Positions 23,762 to 32,393 of a stretch of 64,000 nt of DNA are shown here, one piece after another. The notes under the pieces were generated by a model. It was not told where the DNA came from, did no database searches, and saw only the letters and a list, made by a program, of their open reading frames with translations. Each line of letters begins with the position of its first letter. Positions within the stretch are counted from its first letter, which is position 1. The position numbers and the translations under genes are program-made. Origin of the DNA: an uncultured Lachnospiraceae bacterium. Lineage in GTDB: Bacteria > Bacillota > Clostridia > Lachnospirales > Lachnospiraceae. The stretch lies in contig URMK01000006.1 of assembly GCA_900548905.1 (NCBI GenBank), positions 62,001 to 126,000 of the forward strand, given 5' to 3'.

Positions 23762-25378
23762 TTATGAGAATTCCTCATAGTGTAAGACTATATCTCCAAG
23801 CCGGATTTCATCTCCGTGCTCCAGCAACATACTCTCGTTCTGCTCCAGGCGTATGCCATTTATATAGGTACCATTCGTGGAATTCAGATCCATCAATGCC
23901 ACCCGCCCCTCTTTTTCCACAAACCGGGCATGGATACGGCTGACGGATGCATCAGACAGCAGCAGCTGGACACGGTTCCTCAATTTACCGGCTATCATAG
24001 GCAAAGGCTCTAACCGGTACCGGATTTCCCGGCCGTCTGCCTTTCCCGTCAATGCAGGGGCTTTTGTTTTATACCCTCCTGTATTGACCGGGCTTATCCC
24101 CTGTGTCCCCCTATAAATGGCATTGTCTCCTTCCTTATATTCCGGCAGCCAGTCAAAGGCTTCCCAGGCGTCCCTGTATTCCTCCGCGGCTCTTTCTTCC
24201 TCTTTCTCATCCCCCTTCTTAACCAGCAGCCTCCATAAAAATACCAGAAGGACAAGGCCGTCCATAGCCAGAAGCCCGAACAGGACTGCCTTTACAGTAT
24301 CTTCCGGTTGAAGATACCAGATGAACATGCACAGAATCGCAAAAGCCAGGCATGCAGCCCCAAGCCCTGCCAAATTCATCCTGCGCAGCCTATCTTCCTG
24401 TGTCTCCCCGTCCGCTTTCTCTTCCCTTTCTCTGTTTCTTTCTTTTTCATACGTTTCTTTTTTATTTCCTTCTTTTTTATTTCCTTCTTTTCTATATCCT
24501 TCTTTTCTATTTCCATCTTTTTTGTCGGTCTCTTTATTTTCCGCTTCTCTTCTTCCTGCACTTTTTTTATCCGGTATCTTTTTTCTTTCTGTCGTTTTTT
24601 TTCCGGTGATATCCTTTTCCGTATAATCTCTTATATATTTTTCTTCAATTGGGGCAATCCCCTGCCTCTCATATTCCGATCCAAAGGTATACAAACCGGG
24701 CTCCTCATAAAACTGCTCCTGCCAGTCCCCTTCTTCAGCCACCCATTCCGGATAGCCGTTTTCCCCGCTTCCGGAAAGCGTTTTACCGGCATAACATACC
24801 GGTTTTGCAGCCTCCCGTCCGGGATCCCGGCTCTTTTCCCACATCCCCCGGAAACTATCCAGGGCAAAGCTTTCGGCCTTTGACATCTTATAAAACTGAT
24901 AGGCGGCGCTCACCGCCATCTCCTCCTTATGATCCACATGCTCCAGAAAAAACTCCGCTACCGGCATATAAATGCTGCCGATCGGATTTTCCATCTCCGC
25001 AAAGGGATAATAAAGAAGGCATAGTTGTTCCGTATCCAAATCCAGATACATATACCGGGGATCCAGCAGGAGGTTTTGTTCTTCCAGCAGAAAACCGGAT
25101 ATGCCCTCCAGTACGCGGGCAAGCTCCTCCACTATCCTGAGTATTTCCGTGAAAGACATTGTACCTGCTTCATAAAGCTGATCCAGGGATTGGCGGGAGC
25201 TGATATCATAATACAGACATACCTTCCCATTTATATATCTTTCGCTGCTGCACAGAAGGCCGGGAATTTTGTTTTTCAGTATCATACGGTATTGGTAATT
25301 ATCCATTTTTTCCTTTGGAATATCATCCAGAATCAGATAGCTGTGGCTAAGCTCACGTTTATATTCAGGCTTTATCAT
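23762..25378 (-). CDS. FHA-domain membrane protein with DUF6382-like N-terminus
   Basis: 537 residues. About 1-190 is a cytoplasmic region like DUF6382 (YKRELSHSYLILDD..., EGISGFLLEEQNLLLDPRYMYLDL). A highly charged linker follows with tandem KEGNK units (DNA repeat at 24458-24517), then two membrane helices (LGAACLAFAILCMFIWYL; AVLFGLLAMDGLVLLVFLW). The C-terminal ~85 residues are an FHA domain (LSDASVSRIHARF, LMDLNSTNGTYING) that binds phosphothreonine. It is the last gene of the Tad operon and probably links pilus function to Ser/Thr kinase signalling, an inference from its place and domain. The ATG at 25378 has GGGAGAAAG; the frame opens 12 codons earlier. Confidence 0.88.
   Translation of the reverse strand: MIKPEYKRELSHSYLILDDIPKEKMDNYQYRMILKNKIPGLLCSSERYINGKVCLYYDISSRQSLDQLYEAGTMSFTEILRIVEELARVLEGISGFLLEEQNLLLDPRYMYLDLDTEQLCLLYYPFAEMENPIGSIYMPVAEFFLEHVDHKEEMAVSAAYQFYKMSKAESFALDSFRGMWEKSRDPGREAAKPVCYAGKTLSGSGENGYPEWVAEEGDWQEQFYEEPGLYTFGSEYERQGIAPIEEKYIRDYTEKDITGKKTTERKKIPDKKSAGRREAENKETDKKDGNRKEGYRKEGNKKEGNKKETYEKERNREREEKADGETQEDRLRRMNLAGLGAACLAFAILCMFIWYLQPEDTVKAVLFGLLAMDGLVLLVFLWRLLVKKGDEKEEERAAEEYRDAWEAFDWLPEYKEGDNAIYRGTQGISPVNTGGYKTKAPALTGKADGREIRYRLEPLPMIAGKLRNRVQLLLSDASVSRIHARFVEKEGRVALMDLNSTNGTYINGIRLEQNESMLLEHGDEIRLGDIVLHYEEFS
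24458..24517 (-). repeat. 15-bp tandem repeat inside the FHA gene
   Basis: Four consecutive 15-bp units are present; the two at 24458 and 24473 are identical and the next two differ by 2-3 bases. They encode K-E-G-N-K/Y-R-K-type linker residues. As the unit is a multiple of three, copy-number change would alter linker length without a frameshift. Confidence 0.8.
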
Positions 25379-25414
25379 TACTTTCTCCCATCTGTACGCT
25401 CCCGCGTCAGTCAA

Positions 25415-25852
25415 TCATAAACTGCCGGTTTTTCTCACCAGGCGGATATAGGAAACCGCATTCCTGCCCAGCGCTTTTTTTTCCGCTTTTATTTCCCAGC
25501 CTGTCCCCGCAAAAATCCTCATGCCAGGAAAAGGAAGGGACAGCTTTGCCTCAAGGGACACATGTACAGCCAGAGGAGAGGCTCTCACCTGCTTTTCCAG
25601 GTTCCGTACCGGCAATATTCTTTCCTCCAGCAGTTTTTCCAGTTCCTCCTCCGCCTTTGCCTGCATACTGCCGCTGTCAGGTTCGTACAGACTTCCCCGG
25701 AATGCAGATATATAAGCAGCCTGGTTCAGGAAGATCACCGTGTAGAGATAAAAAGACAGATACAGTAAGGCTGCAATCAAAATGACCGCTAATGGCAGGA
25801 TCAAACTGGCTTCAAGGGTCATATAGCCATCTTTCCTTTTTTTCATATCCAC
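25415..25852 (-). CDS. TadE-like pseudopilin
   Basis: 145 residues. The N-terminus has a short basic leader and the pseudopilin pattern G-Y-M-T-L-E-A-S followed by a long hydrophobic helix (LILPLAVILIAALLYLSFYLYTVI). The Glu at +5 of the mature form is the mark of prepilin-peptidase processing. The remainder is a short extracellular region with a Glu-rich coil (AKAEEELEKLLEERI). It should be a minor pilin of the Flp pilus. The start is GTG with GGAG 7 bases upstream; an ATG two codons on is possible. Located between the prepilin peptidase gene and the FHA gene in the same transcript. Confidence 0.85.
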   Translation of the reverse strand: MDMKKRKDGYMTLEASLILPLAVILIAALLYLSFYLYTVIFLNQAAYISAFRGSLYEPDSGSMQAKAEEELEKLLEERILPVRNLEKQVRASPLAVHVSLEAKLSLPFPGMRIFAGTGWEIKAEKKALGRNAVSYIRLVRKTGSL

Positions 25853-25870
25853 AATTCTGCTCCTTATCTG

Positions 25871-26326
25871 TCACTTATCCACAGAGACGCCGAATACGGC
25901 TTCTATTATCCACACCAATACAACCGCTGCCAGGAAAAACGGTGCAAAAGGGATCCGGGTATCCCGGTTTCCTTTTCTGCTGATCAGCAGTCCTGCTGCC
26001 AAAAGGAATATGAGCAGACAGGCTGCCATAATTTCAGCGGTACATCTCTGCCATTGCTGTATAAGCCCGGCCGGCAGTACCAGAAGCCCATCGGCTGTCC
26101 CAAGCTTTCCTTCCGTAATATAGCTGTAAAGCAGCATCATACTTCCGGGAAGGAGCCCGGCCGGCAGGGCGAGCCAGCCGGCTTGTCCGGATACTTTCAG
26201 AATTCCCCAGTAAAGGGCACCTAAAAGGATGCCTGTATATAAAAGCCAGCCGGGTATTTTTTTTAATTTCAAGTCATAACAGCTGCAGATTCCCAGGAAA
26301 CTGCATAGAATTATATTTTCCGCCAT
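25871..26326 (-). CDS. A24-type prepilin peptidase (TadV/CpaA-like)
   Basis: 151-residue integral membrane aspartic protease that removes the leader from Flp pilin and the TadE-like pseudopilins. Catalytic Asp residues are expected in CSCYDLKLKKIPGW (first) and LGTADGLLVLPAG (second, where G-x-G-D is usual and T-A-D is found). Five to six hydrophobic segments are present; the N-terminal methylase domain of longer PilD enzymes is absent, as normal for TadV. AAAGGAGATAT precedes the ATG. Its place inside the pilus operon supports the call. Confidence 0.87.
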   Translation of the reverse strand: MAENIILCSFLGICSCYDLKLKKIPGWLLYTGILLGALYWGILKVSGQAGWLALPAGLLPGSMMLLYSYITEGKLGTADGLLVLPAGLIQQWQRCTAEIMAACLLIFLLAAGLLISRKGNRDTRIPFAPFFLAAVVLVWIIEAVFGVSVDK

Positions 26327-26338
26327 ATATCTCCTTTC

Positions 26339-27142
26339 TTATCCGCATCTGGAGCAGGGCGGCCTGCCGCCCGCTTCCGATAAAGGGATGCTGATAACGG
26401 TTCTTTTCAGACCGCTGCATGTGATGGTATTGTGGTATCTGGATCCTTCTCCTGTAACATATACGAAGCTGCTGCCGTCTCCTCCGCATTTTTCACAGGG
26501 ATAGTATTTTCCTCCCGACTCGTTGCGCAACTGCCCCACCTCATCCCTCCCTGCAAGTTCCACGGAAAATGTCAGATGGGTGCAGTTTCTTTCTCTGTGG
26601 TAGACCGTACCGTTTTCCGTAATATATACGATCTCCTCCTGTTCTTCCGCCTCTGTTTTTCTTTCCACATCATAGCCTGTCCATGCCCTCATATAGCAGC
26701 AGCTTACAATAGTGGTTCCGGGATAAGACAGAATGGGAACCACAGGCTTTACCCGGGCCGGACGTACCAGCTGTATCATCTCATCCGGCGCTCCGGTTGT
26801 ATAAGCCAGCATGGACAGCTGGCGCCCCTGCTGGTGCAGCGTCTCAAGATTCTGTGCAAAAGTGTGGAAGAACAGGTTCATGGATAGAATGTTTACCATG
26901 AAAAACAGAAAGAGAGGGACGGCCAGGGACGCTTCCACAGTCATGGAACCCGGATAGTGCCGGCATAAGGTGCCGTCCTGACAGGAGGCGGGCAGGGACA
27001 CCCCCTTTGCCGGATGCGTGAGGGGATATGTAAATGTGTGAAGTTTTTTATATGTGTGAGGAAAATGCGTTCGGAAGTACATGACCTTTCTGTTGTATTG
27101 TTTATAGTTTCTTTTTACATTGCATTCGTACAAAAGGGGCAT
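26339..27142 (-). CDS. TadE-like pseudopilin with two C-terminal Cys-rich repeats
   Basis: 267 residues. An unusually long basic N-terminal region (~65 residues) precedes the pseudopilin segment G-S-M-T-V-E-A-S and a hydrophobic helix (LAVPLFLFFMVNILSMNLFF). After an extracellular stretch come two related units: residues 172-219 (VYITENGTVYHRERNCTHL ... PCEKC) and 227-266 (VYVTGEGSRYHNTITCSGL ... PCSRC). Each has one His, one Cys and a C-x-x-C, suggesting a metal site or disulfides. The ATG at 27142 has GGAGG nine bases upstream, so the long leader is likely real. Third-from-last structural gene of the Tad operon. Confidence 0.82.
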   Translation of the reverse strand: MPLLYECNVKRNYKQYNRKVMYFRTHFPHTYKKLHTFTYPLTHPAKGVSLPASCQDGTLCRHYPGSMTVEASLAVPLFLFFMVNILSMNLFFHTFAQNLETLHQQGRQLSMLAYTTGAPDEMIQLVRPARVKPVVPILSYPGTTIVSCCYMRAWTGYDVERKTEAEEQEEIVYITENGTVYHRERNCTHLTFSVELAGRDEVGQLRNESGGKYYPCEKCGGDGSSFVYVTGEGSRYHNTITCSGLKRTVISIPLSEAGGRPPCSRCG

Positions 27143-27168
27143 CCCTGCCCACCTCCTCTCCCTTCTTA

Positions 27169-28608
27169 TTATTCATAGCCATAGCTTCTCGCAATGCTGT
27201 ACCGGTATCCATAACCGCTGGTTACCTCCGCCTCAGCCCGCATCCCGTCTATGCATCCGTCTATGCGGAAACAGCTGTTTCCTTTTGTCTGTCTGATATC
27301 CGCTTCCATCACATCCATTAATCTGCCCGTTACCTTTTCCTGCGCTTCCAAAAACAGAAACGCCTGCAGATAATCTTCGTAGCCAAGCCCGGACTGCCCT
27401 CCCGGATATTCGGACAAATGTCCGCGGAAGGTAAGAAGCTGGCTGAACGGCGTATGCCAGGTGGACCCATCCTTTATGACCGGTACCTTTTCACCGTCAT
27501 AGAGCATCCGCATATCCTTCACGCTTTCCGCGTACCCCCAGGCGAACAGAATCAGCTGCGTAACTGCCTCTTCCAGTTCCGGCAGTCCCAGCAGAGCGGT
27601 AATCAGAAGGGCCGTGCTTCTCGCTTCGCTCTGTTTTCCCCCGTCGCTGTACAGATATGCCATATTGGCTGCTTCCCTTACCAGAAGGAGTTTGTTGGCG
27701 GTTCCACGCAGGTTATCCAGATCATTGTCTTTTCCCTGAATCAGGTATTCCACCTGATAAGCGAAGGCGGAATCTTCTTTCGGTTCCCTGTAATTTCCGC
27801 ATTTTTCCATAATATATCGAATAAAAATACAGGTATCCGCCACACTGGCAGGTGTCTGCACCCCCGGTCCCAATCCGGTGCCTTCCAGAGTACCGTTACG
27901 ATGGGTATACAGATTATTGACCGGGAGAGAGGCTGCGGATAAGGAGGAGCTGTTTTCTACGGCAAGACGCAGGATCCCTTCCTGTCTGGCCTGGTTCACC
28001 ACATCCGAAGGCAGCTCCAGATTCTGCCCCTCCCACCCCTCTTCCTCCTGCTGCTCTTTTCTGCGTATGGCGTCCTTCACCTGTGTTTCCGTTTCCAGAC
28101 GCCTTTGCTCCACATCACTTTCCAAAAATCCTCCGGACTGGATTATCCCTGCATTCACCGCCGCCTGCTCCAGGAAACTCAGCCCCCATTTATCCTTCAT
28201 ATACGCGATGGCCTGCGCTTTTAATACCGCGCCCTTTTCATCCGATGCCACAGACGCTTGCTGCAGCTGTACGCTTCCGGCGGTCAAGGCGGTCAGATCC
28301 TTTCCCACCGGAAGGGTAAAAACCTCAAAGGGGCGGAAATTCATATTCATATAGCTTCTTATGTGCTCTTCCGTATTGGAAAAGGACGGCGCTTTTCCTC
28401 CATAGGACATATCAATAAAAAACAGATCATACTGCTCCAGCATTTCCCTGTGGTATTCTGCCAGGGCCGAATCCATAGCCATATCCATGACACATTCCGT
28501 CTGGGTACGGATCGTATGCATCCTCACGCCTTCTGTAACCGTCAGCAGCAGGGACAGCAAAATCCCGGTGACCAGGGAAAGATAAACCGTAATATATCCG
28601 TTTCGCAC
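27169..28608 (-). CDS. DUF5702-like pilus-locus protein (TadG-like position)
   Basis: 479 residues. An N-terminal pseudopilin-like segment (GYITVYLSLVTGILLSLLLTVTEG) is followed by a large extracellular region with DLFFIDMSYGGKAPSFSNTEEH and several helical stretches. Such proteins (DUF5702) are a standard member of clostridial Tad loci, where they occupy the place of TadG and probably sit at the pilus base or tip. The precise role is unknown. The start is GTG with an AGGAG site. It follows the Flp pilin gene by 16 bases. Confidence 0.83.
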   Translation of the reverse strand: MRNGYITVYLSLVTGILLSLLLTVTEGVRMHTIRTQTECVMDMAMDSALAEYHREMLEQYDLFFIDMSYGGKAPSFSNTEEHIRSYMNMNFRPFEVFTLPVGKDLTALTAGSVQLQQASVASDEKGAVLKAQAIAYMKDKWGLSFLEQAAVNAGIIQSGGFLESDVEQRRLETETQVKDAIRRKEQQEEEGWEGQNLELPSDVVNQARQEGILRLAVENSSSLSAASLPVNNLYTHRNGTLEGTGLGPGVQTPASVADTCIFIRYIMEKCGNYREPKEDSAFAYQVEYLIQGKDNDLDNLRGTANKLLLVREAANMAYLYSDGGKQSEARSTALLITALLGLPELEEAVTQLILFAWGYAESVKDMRMLYDGEKVPVIKDGSTWHTPFSQLLTFRGHLSEYPGGQSGLGYEDYLQAFLFLEAQEKVTGRLMDVMEADIRQTKGNSCFRIDGCIDGMRAEAEVTSGYGYRYSIARSYGYE

Positions 28609-28624
28609 CCCATATCTCCTCTTC

Positions 28625-28837
28625 TTAAATACTGCCGGCCTGGGAGGTTATTTTCCCGAAAATAGAATTTACCAGAGCCGTCAGCTGGTTCTTAAAAATA
28701 ATGACAAGCCCTATCAGAACGAGAATGATCAGAATCACCTCTACCGTTCCCATACCTTCCTCTCCCTTCAGGATTTCCCTGATACGTCTTTTTACCTTTG
28801 CAGCCCCGTTCACCGTTTTCCAATATATATTTTTCAT
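28625..28837 (-). CDS. Flp-family type IVb pilin
   Basis: Major pilin of 70 residues. After the basic leader (KVKRRIREILKGEEG) comes M-G-T-V-E, with the processing Glu, and the hydrophobic pilin helix VILIILVLIGLVIIFKNQL, ending in a short tail. The frame is open further upstream, but the ATG at 28837 has GGAGGAATGT and is used. The leader would be cut by the A24 peptidase encoded downstream. The gene sits between the inner-membrane platform gene (TadC-like) and the DUF5702 gene. Confidence 0.92.
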   Translation of the reverse strand: MKNIYWKTVNGAAKVKRRIREILKGEEGMGTVEVILIILVLIGLVIIFKNQLTALVNSIFGKITSQAGSI

Positions 28838-28883
28838 ACATTCCTCCATTCTGCCTTTCGGCTTGTTTCTTATCTGTTTCCGT

Positions 28884-30362
28884 TTACATGCCCGCAAAAG
28901 AAAAGCAGGCCGGCACCATAATAAGTACCATTACCACCACAAGCATCATCATCATGGGGAGAAGCAGCCTGGTACCCGCCTTTTCTCCCGTTTCCCTGGC
29001 ATTTCTCTTACGTTCCTCGAATGCATGCTCCGATTCCTGCTGCAGGGCATCCAGTAGTCCGGCGGCACCTTTTTTCAGGTTCTGGCCAAGAAGCGCGCTG
29101 CATTTACGGTACTGGGTCAAGCGGCAGCGCTGCCCGAAATGTTCATAAGCCTGTGTCTCCGTAATTCCGCTCTCCATTTCCCGGCACACCAGCATTAATT
29201 CTTCATACACATAGACCATGCCGCTTCCCCCCGCTCTCTTGTTTCTGTAATCGGAAGCCATCCGCATAAAAGCGCTTCTGACCGGAAGTCCGGCCCCCAT
29301 GAGCAGAACCAGTTTGCTGACAAATTCCGGGTAAGACAGAAGCAGCTGCTCTTCCCGTTCCTTTCTTTTCTTTGTTAAATCCCTGTCCTGGAACCGATAC
29401 AGAAAACCTCCTGCTGCGAAAAATAACAGAAACAGAAGCATACTGTTGTCCTGAATCTTTTCCCGCCAAAGGACCGCCCTTTTCTCCACCTGTTTGGGAA
29501 GTGCAAACCCTTCCTTTGTCCGGGAAGCCTCTTCCTTTTCGGTAACCGCGTCCTTTAAAAGCTTTCGGAACCGCTCTTCCTCTGTGAGCACGGGCGGGCA
29601 TATACGCACGGAAAAAGACTCCTCCCACCGCTCTTCATAGCAGGTGATCACCGCGCAAAGCTCCACCACTTCCCCTTTTTCTTCCACCTCTTCATTCCGC
29701 ACCTTTCCATCACTTTGGATTCTCTCATAATTTCCACATTCCCAGGTTATCTGAAAAGGGTATCCGGGAAGAGAGGAAGGAAAATACAGGTCTCCGGTAA
29801 CCTCATCCAGGCTCACGTTCTCTCCGGCAACCTCCTCATACAGGATTTCCTTCAGGCCGGGCAGCATATCCTCCAGCTGTTTCCGTGTATATTCCCTTTC
29901 CTGTACTTCTATCGTGATTTCTTCCTTTCGTTTATCTTCCTGCGCTTCCAGGGTTACCTGGCGCATACCTCCTCCATAAGAATTCCGGTACAGGATCCCT
30001 GCGTCGGACAGGCTTTTATCCGTCAGGGAGGAAAGGGAAAATGCGGCGGCAAGAAAGGTGCCGGCTGTTATAAGAAACAGAAAGGCGCTCACTTTTTCCG
30101 CCGTATATTTACGCATCCGTTCCTGCGTATCCCATGGGTACAGGATTTCCATGTCCTCCCGGATACGGGGATTTCCTTCCGTCCATTTTCCTTTCTTTCT
30201 TCTTTTTATCTGTTTTTCATAGCAATGGCAGAGCCAAACCGCCGGCCGGTAAAAGATACGGACAAAACCCGGCGCATCGGCATCCGCATCCGCTTTTGTA
30301 TGGCGGCCGGCCAGAAATAACACAAGGATTCCCGCCAGCACTGCCGCATAGATCACCCACAT
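28884..30362 (-). CDS. TadC-like platform protein with an inserted Ig-like domain
   Basis: Inner-membrane platform of the Flp pilus, but 492 residues instead of the usual ~300. Membrane helices lie at about 2-18, 91-110 and 307-323 and near the C-terminus (MMMMLVVVMVLIMV). The type II secretion F domain occupies ~340-490 (LSYPEFVSKLVLLMGAGLPVR). Between helices 2 and 3, residues ~135-300, is an extra region; ~175-256 (FPSSLPGYPFQITWECGNYE, then Ile-Gln-Ser-Asp-Gly-Lys-Val) resembles atrophied bacterial Ig-like domains. If the helix count is right, it lies outside the membrane and could touch the pilus or cell wall. Confidence 0.85.
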   Translation of the reverse strand: MWVIYAAVLAGILVLFLAGRHTKADADADAPGFVRIFYRPAVWLCHCYEKQIKRRKKGKWTEGNPRIREDMEILYPWDTQERMRKYTAEKVSAFLFLITAGTFLAAAFSLSSLTDKSLSDAGILYRNSYGGGMRQVTLEAQEDKRKEEITIEVQEREYTRKQLEDMLPGLKEILYEEVAGENVSLDEVTGDLYFPSSLPGYPFQITWECGNYERIQSDGKVRNEEVEEKGEVVELCAVITCYEERWEESFSVRICPPVLTEEERFRKLLKDAVTEKEEASRTKEGFALPKQVEKRAVLWREKIQDNSMLLFLLFFAAGGFLYRFQDRDLTKKRKEREEQLLLSYPEFVSKLVLLMGAGLPVRSAFMRMASDYRNKRAGGSGMVYVYEELMLVCREMESGITETQAYEHFGQRCRLTQYRKCSALLGQNLKKGAAGLLDALQQESEHAFEERKRNARETGEKAGTRLLLPMMMMLVVVMVLIMVPACFSFAGM

Positions 30363-30365
30363 AAT

Positions 30366-31178
30366 TCAAACCTCGATTTCTATCATCTTTTTTGCTATCT
30401 GAAAGGCGGCAAGATATACTGCCAGACAGCCGGTCATAATGAGAATGCCGGCGGTATTGAAATAAAGACAGTCGAAAAACCCCCTGGAAGTAAGTTGGAG
30501 ATAAGCCATAATCAGAAAGGGGACCATGTTCATAATCCGCTGCTCATAACGTCTGGATGAAAGAAGGGTCCGTATCTCTCTCTTTACTTCGATCTTTTCC
30601 CCGGTTATGGCAGCGCTGCGGCGTATAATAGCATTCAGATTCCCTCCCGACCTCTTGGCAATAGCAAAGATCTGTGCAAAATCCTCCATATCCGCCTCGC
30701 CGCTTCTTCTCCCCAAATCCGCAAGCAGGATTTCCAGGGGCACATGGTTTTGCAGCCCCTTTTTCATGTAGCGTATTTCTTTTGCCATGAGGCTGTCGGC
30801 CCCATACAGCCGTTCCATATCTTTTCCTGCTTCCAGAAAGGCATTTTCAATGGAATAACCTGCCTGAAGCCCCGCCGCCACAGAAAGGATGGCATCCTTG
30901 AACTGATCCGCCAGTTCCTGGCGTTGTCTTCGGATTAAATCCTTCTCTACCTCTCTGAAAGAAAACAGAACAATTGGTGACAAAGGCAGCATAGCCCAGA
31001 AGGAATGATAGAAAAACCAGGAAAGGAGCGCCGCGGCACCGATTCCCTTTGCTGCGTACAGCAGAATTTCCTTCCTGCCAAACGGATATCTGCCGTAATC
31101 CGGGGCATGCTCCTTTTTCTGTTGGGCCCCTTTCCTGCTATGCCAGGGAAATCCCTGCCATTTTAAGCTTATCTGCAT
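30366..31178 (-). CDS. TadB-like type II secretion F-domain protein
   Basis: 270-residue inner-membrane platform subunit. The first hydrophobic pair is ILLYAAKGIGAAALLSWFFY and FWAMLPLSPIVLFSF; then the F domain (FKDAILSVAAGLQAGYSIENAF, ... IFAIAKRSGGNLNAIIRRSA), and C-terminal helices (MVPFLIMAYLQLTS; AGILIMTGCLAVYLAAFQIA). It partners the TadC-like protein to carry the ATPase force to the pilus. Its start overlaps the end of the ATPase gene by 41 bases, with GGAGG upstream of the ATG, so translation is coupled. Confidence 0.9.
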   Translation of the reverse strand: MQISLKWQGFPWHSRKGAQQKKEHAPDYGRYPFGRKEILLYAAKGIGAAALLSWFFYHSFWAMLPLSPIVLFSFREVEKDLIRRQRQELADQFKDAILSVAAGLQAGYSIENAFLEAGKDMERLYGADSLMAKEIRYMKKGLQNHVPLEILLADLGRRSGEADMEDFAQIFAIAKRSGGNLNAIIRRSAAITGEKIEVKREIRTLLSSRRYEQRIMNMVPFLIMAYLQLTSRGFFDCLYFNTAGILIMTGCLAVYLAAFQIAKKMIEIEV

Positions 31179-32373
31179 GGCGCAGTTCCTCCTTTCTTAT
31201 CAGTCTTCCCTTTACCTTATTTCCGGCGGCTCCCCCTTCCTCCTCAAAGGTATATAACGGGGAGAGGGTTATCTCTCCGTCTTCAAAGCCGGTAACCTCC
31301 GCGATCTCCAATACCTTCCTGGTCTTGTCCCGCAGCCTTCCCAAATGGACAATCACATCCACCCCGGAAGCGATCTGTCTGCGGATGGCGGGAAGCGGCA
31401 GTTCTACTCCCATCAGCATCATGGTTTCCAGACGCATAAGCATATCCCTGGCACTATTGGCATGCCCTGTGGACATAGAGCCGTCATGCCCGCAGTTTAA
31501 GGCACTTCCGATTAGATCCACCGCCTCCCCGCCCCTCACTTCTCCCACGATAATCCGATCCGGCCGCATACGTAAGGACGTCTTGATCAAGTCCCTAATG
31601 GCAATGGGCTTACAGCCTTCCACATTGGCATTCCTGGTCTCCATACGCACCAGATTGGGAATCCCCCGGATCTGCAGTTCGGCGCTGTCTTCAATGGTAA
31701 TCAGCCTTTCGTCGGATGGGATAAAACCTGCCAGGGCATTGAGGAACGTAGTTTTTCCGCTTCCCGTTCCCCCGCTGATAAAAATGTTGTACCGGGCCTT
31801 TACCAGCTTCTCCAGAAAATGGCATGCCTCTTCACTGAGGGACCCCATTGCCAGCAGCTCTTTCATCCCTATGGGTTCGTCGGGGAACCGTCGGATAGTG
31901 ACTACGGGGCCGTTCAGGGCGATGGGTCCCAGCACCACATTAACACGGGAACCGTTTTCCAGCCTGGCGTCCACGATAGGAGAGGTTTCATTCACCACCC
32001 TGTTACAGCCCGCCACGATTTGCTGGATTACATCCTGGAGCTTTTCCCGGGATTCAAATCCACAGGGCCATGGAAACAGCCTTCCTGCCCGCTCCACAAA
32101 AATCCCTTCCAGGCCGTTTATCATTATTTCCGTGACCTGGCTGTCGTCAATCAGCTCCTGCAGCACATCCAGGCCGCGTATGGCATAAAAAAGTTCCTTT
32201 CCAAGCCTTGCCCTTTCGTATACGTTCAGCTTTCCGCCGAATTCCCTGGCACGCAGCCTGTCCGCTATGGCATCCCGGATATCCTCATCCGACATTTCCC
32301 GGGAAAAGTCCATATGCTCCAGCAGTTCTCTGCGGATATCCTGTTTGGTCTCCAGGTATTTCCCCTGTTCCAT
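31138..32373 (-). CDS. TadA/CpaF-type pilus assembly ATPase
   Basis: Hexameric secretion ATPase powering Flp pilus assembly, about 411 residues, cytoplasmic. N-terminal domain to ~150, then Walker A (ISGGTGSGKTTFLNALAG), the Asp box (LITIEDSAEL), Walker B-like PDRIIVGEVRGGEAVD, and the His box (GHDGSMSTGHANSARDML). The frame opens at 32409 but the ATG at 32373 has GGAGGGAAG and is used. It begins 20 bases after the TadZ-like gene stop and overlaps TadB at its end. Confidence 0.95.
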   Translation of the reverse strand: MEQGKYLETKQDIRRELLEHMDFSREMSDEDIRDAIADRLRAREFGGKLNVYERARLGKELFYAIRGLDVLQELIDDSQVTEIMINGLEGIFVERAGRLFPWPCGFESREKLQDVIQQIVAGCNRVVNETSPIVDARLENGSRVNVVLGPIALNGPVVTIRRFPDEPIGMKELLAMGSLSEEACHFLEKLVKARYNIFISGGTGSGKTTFLNALAGFIPSDERLITIEDSAELQIRGIPNLVRMETRNANVEGCKPIAIRDLIKTSLRMRPDRIIVGEVRGGEAVDLIGSALNCGHDGSMSTGHANSARDMLMRLETMMLMGVELPLPAIRRQIASGVDVIVHLGRLRDKTRKVLEIAEVTGFEDGEITLSPLYTFEEEGGAAGNKVKGRLIRKEELRHADKLKMAGISLA

Positions 32374-32393
32374 AGCTTCCCTCCTTTTTGATT

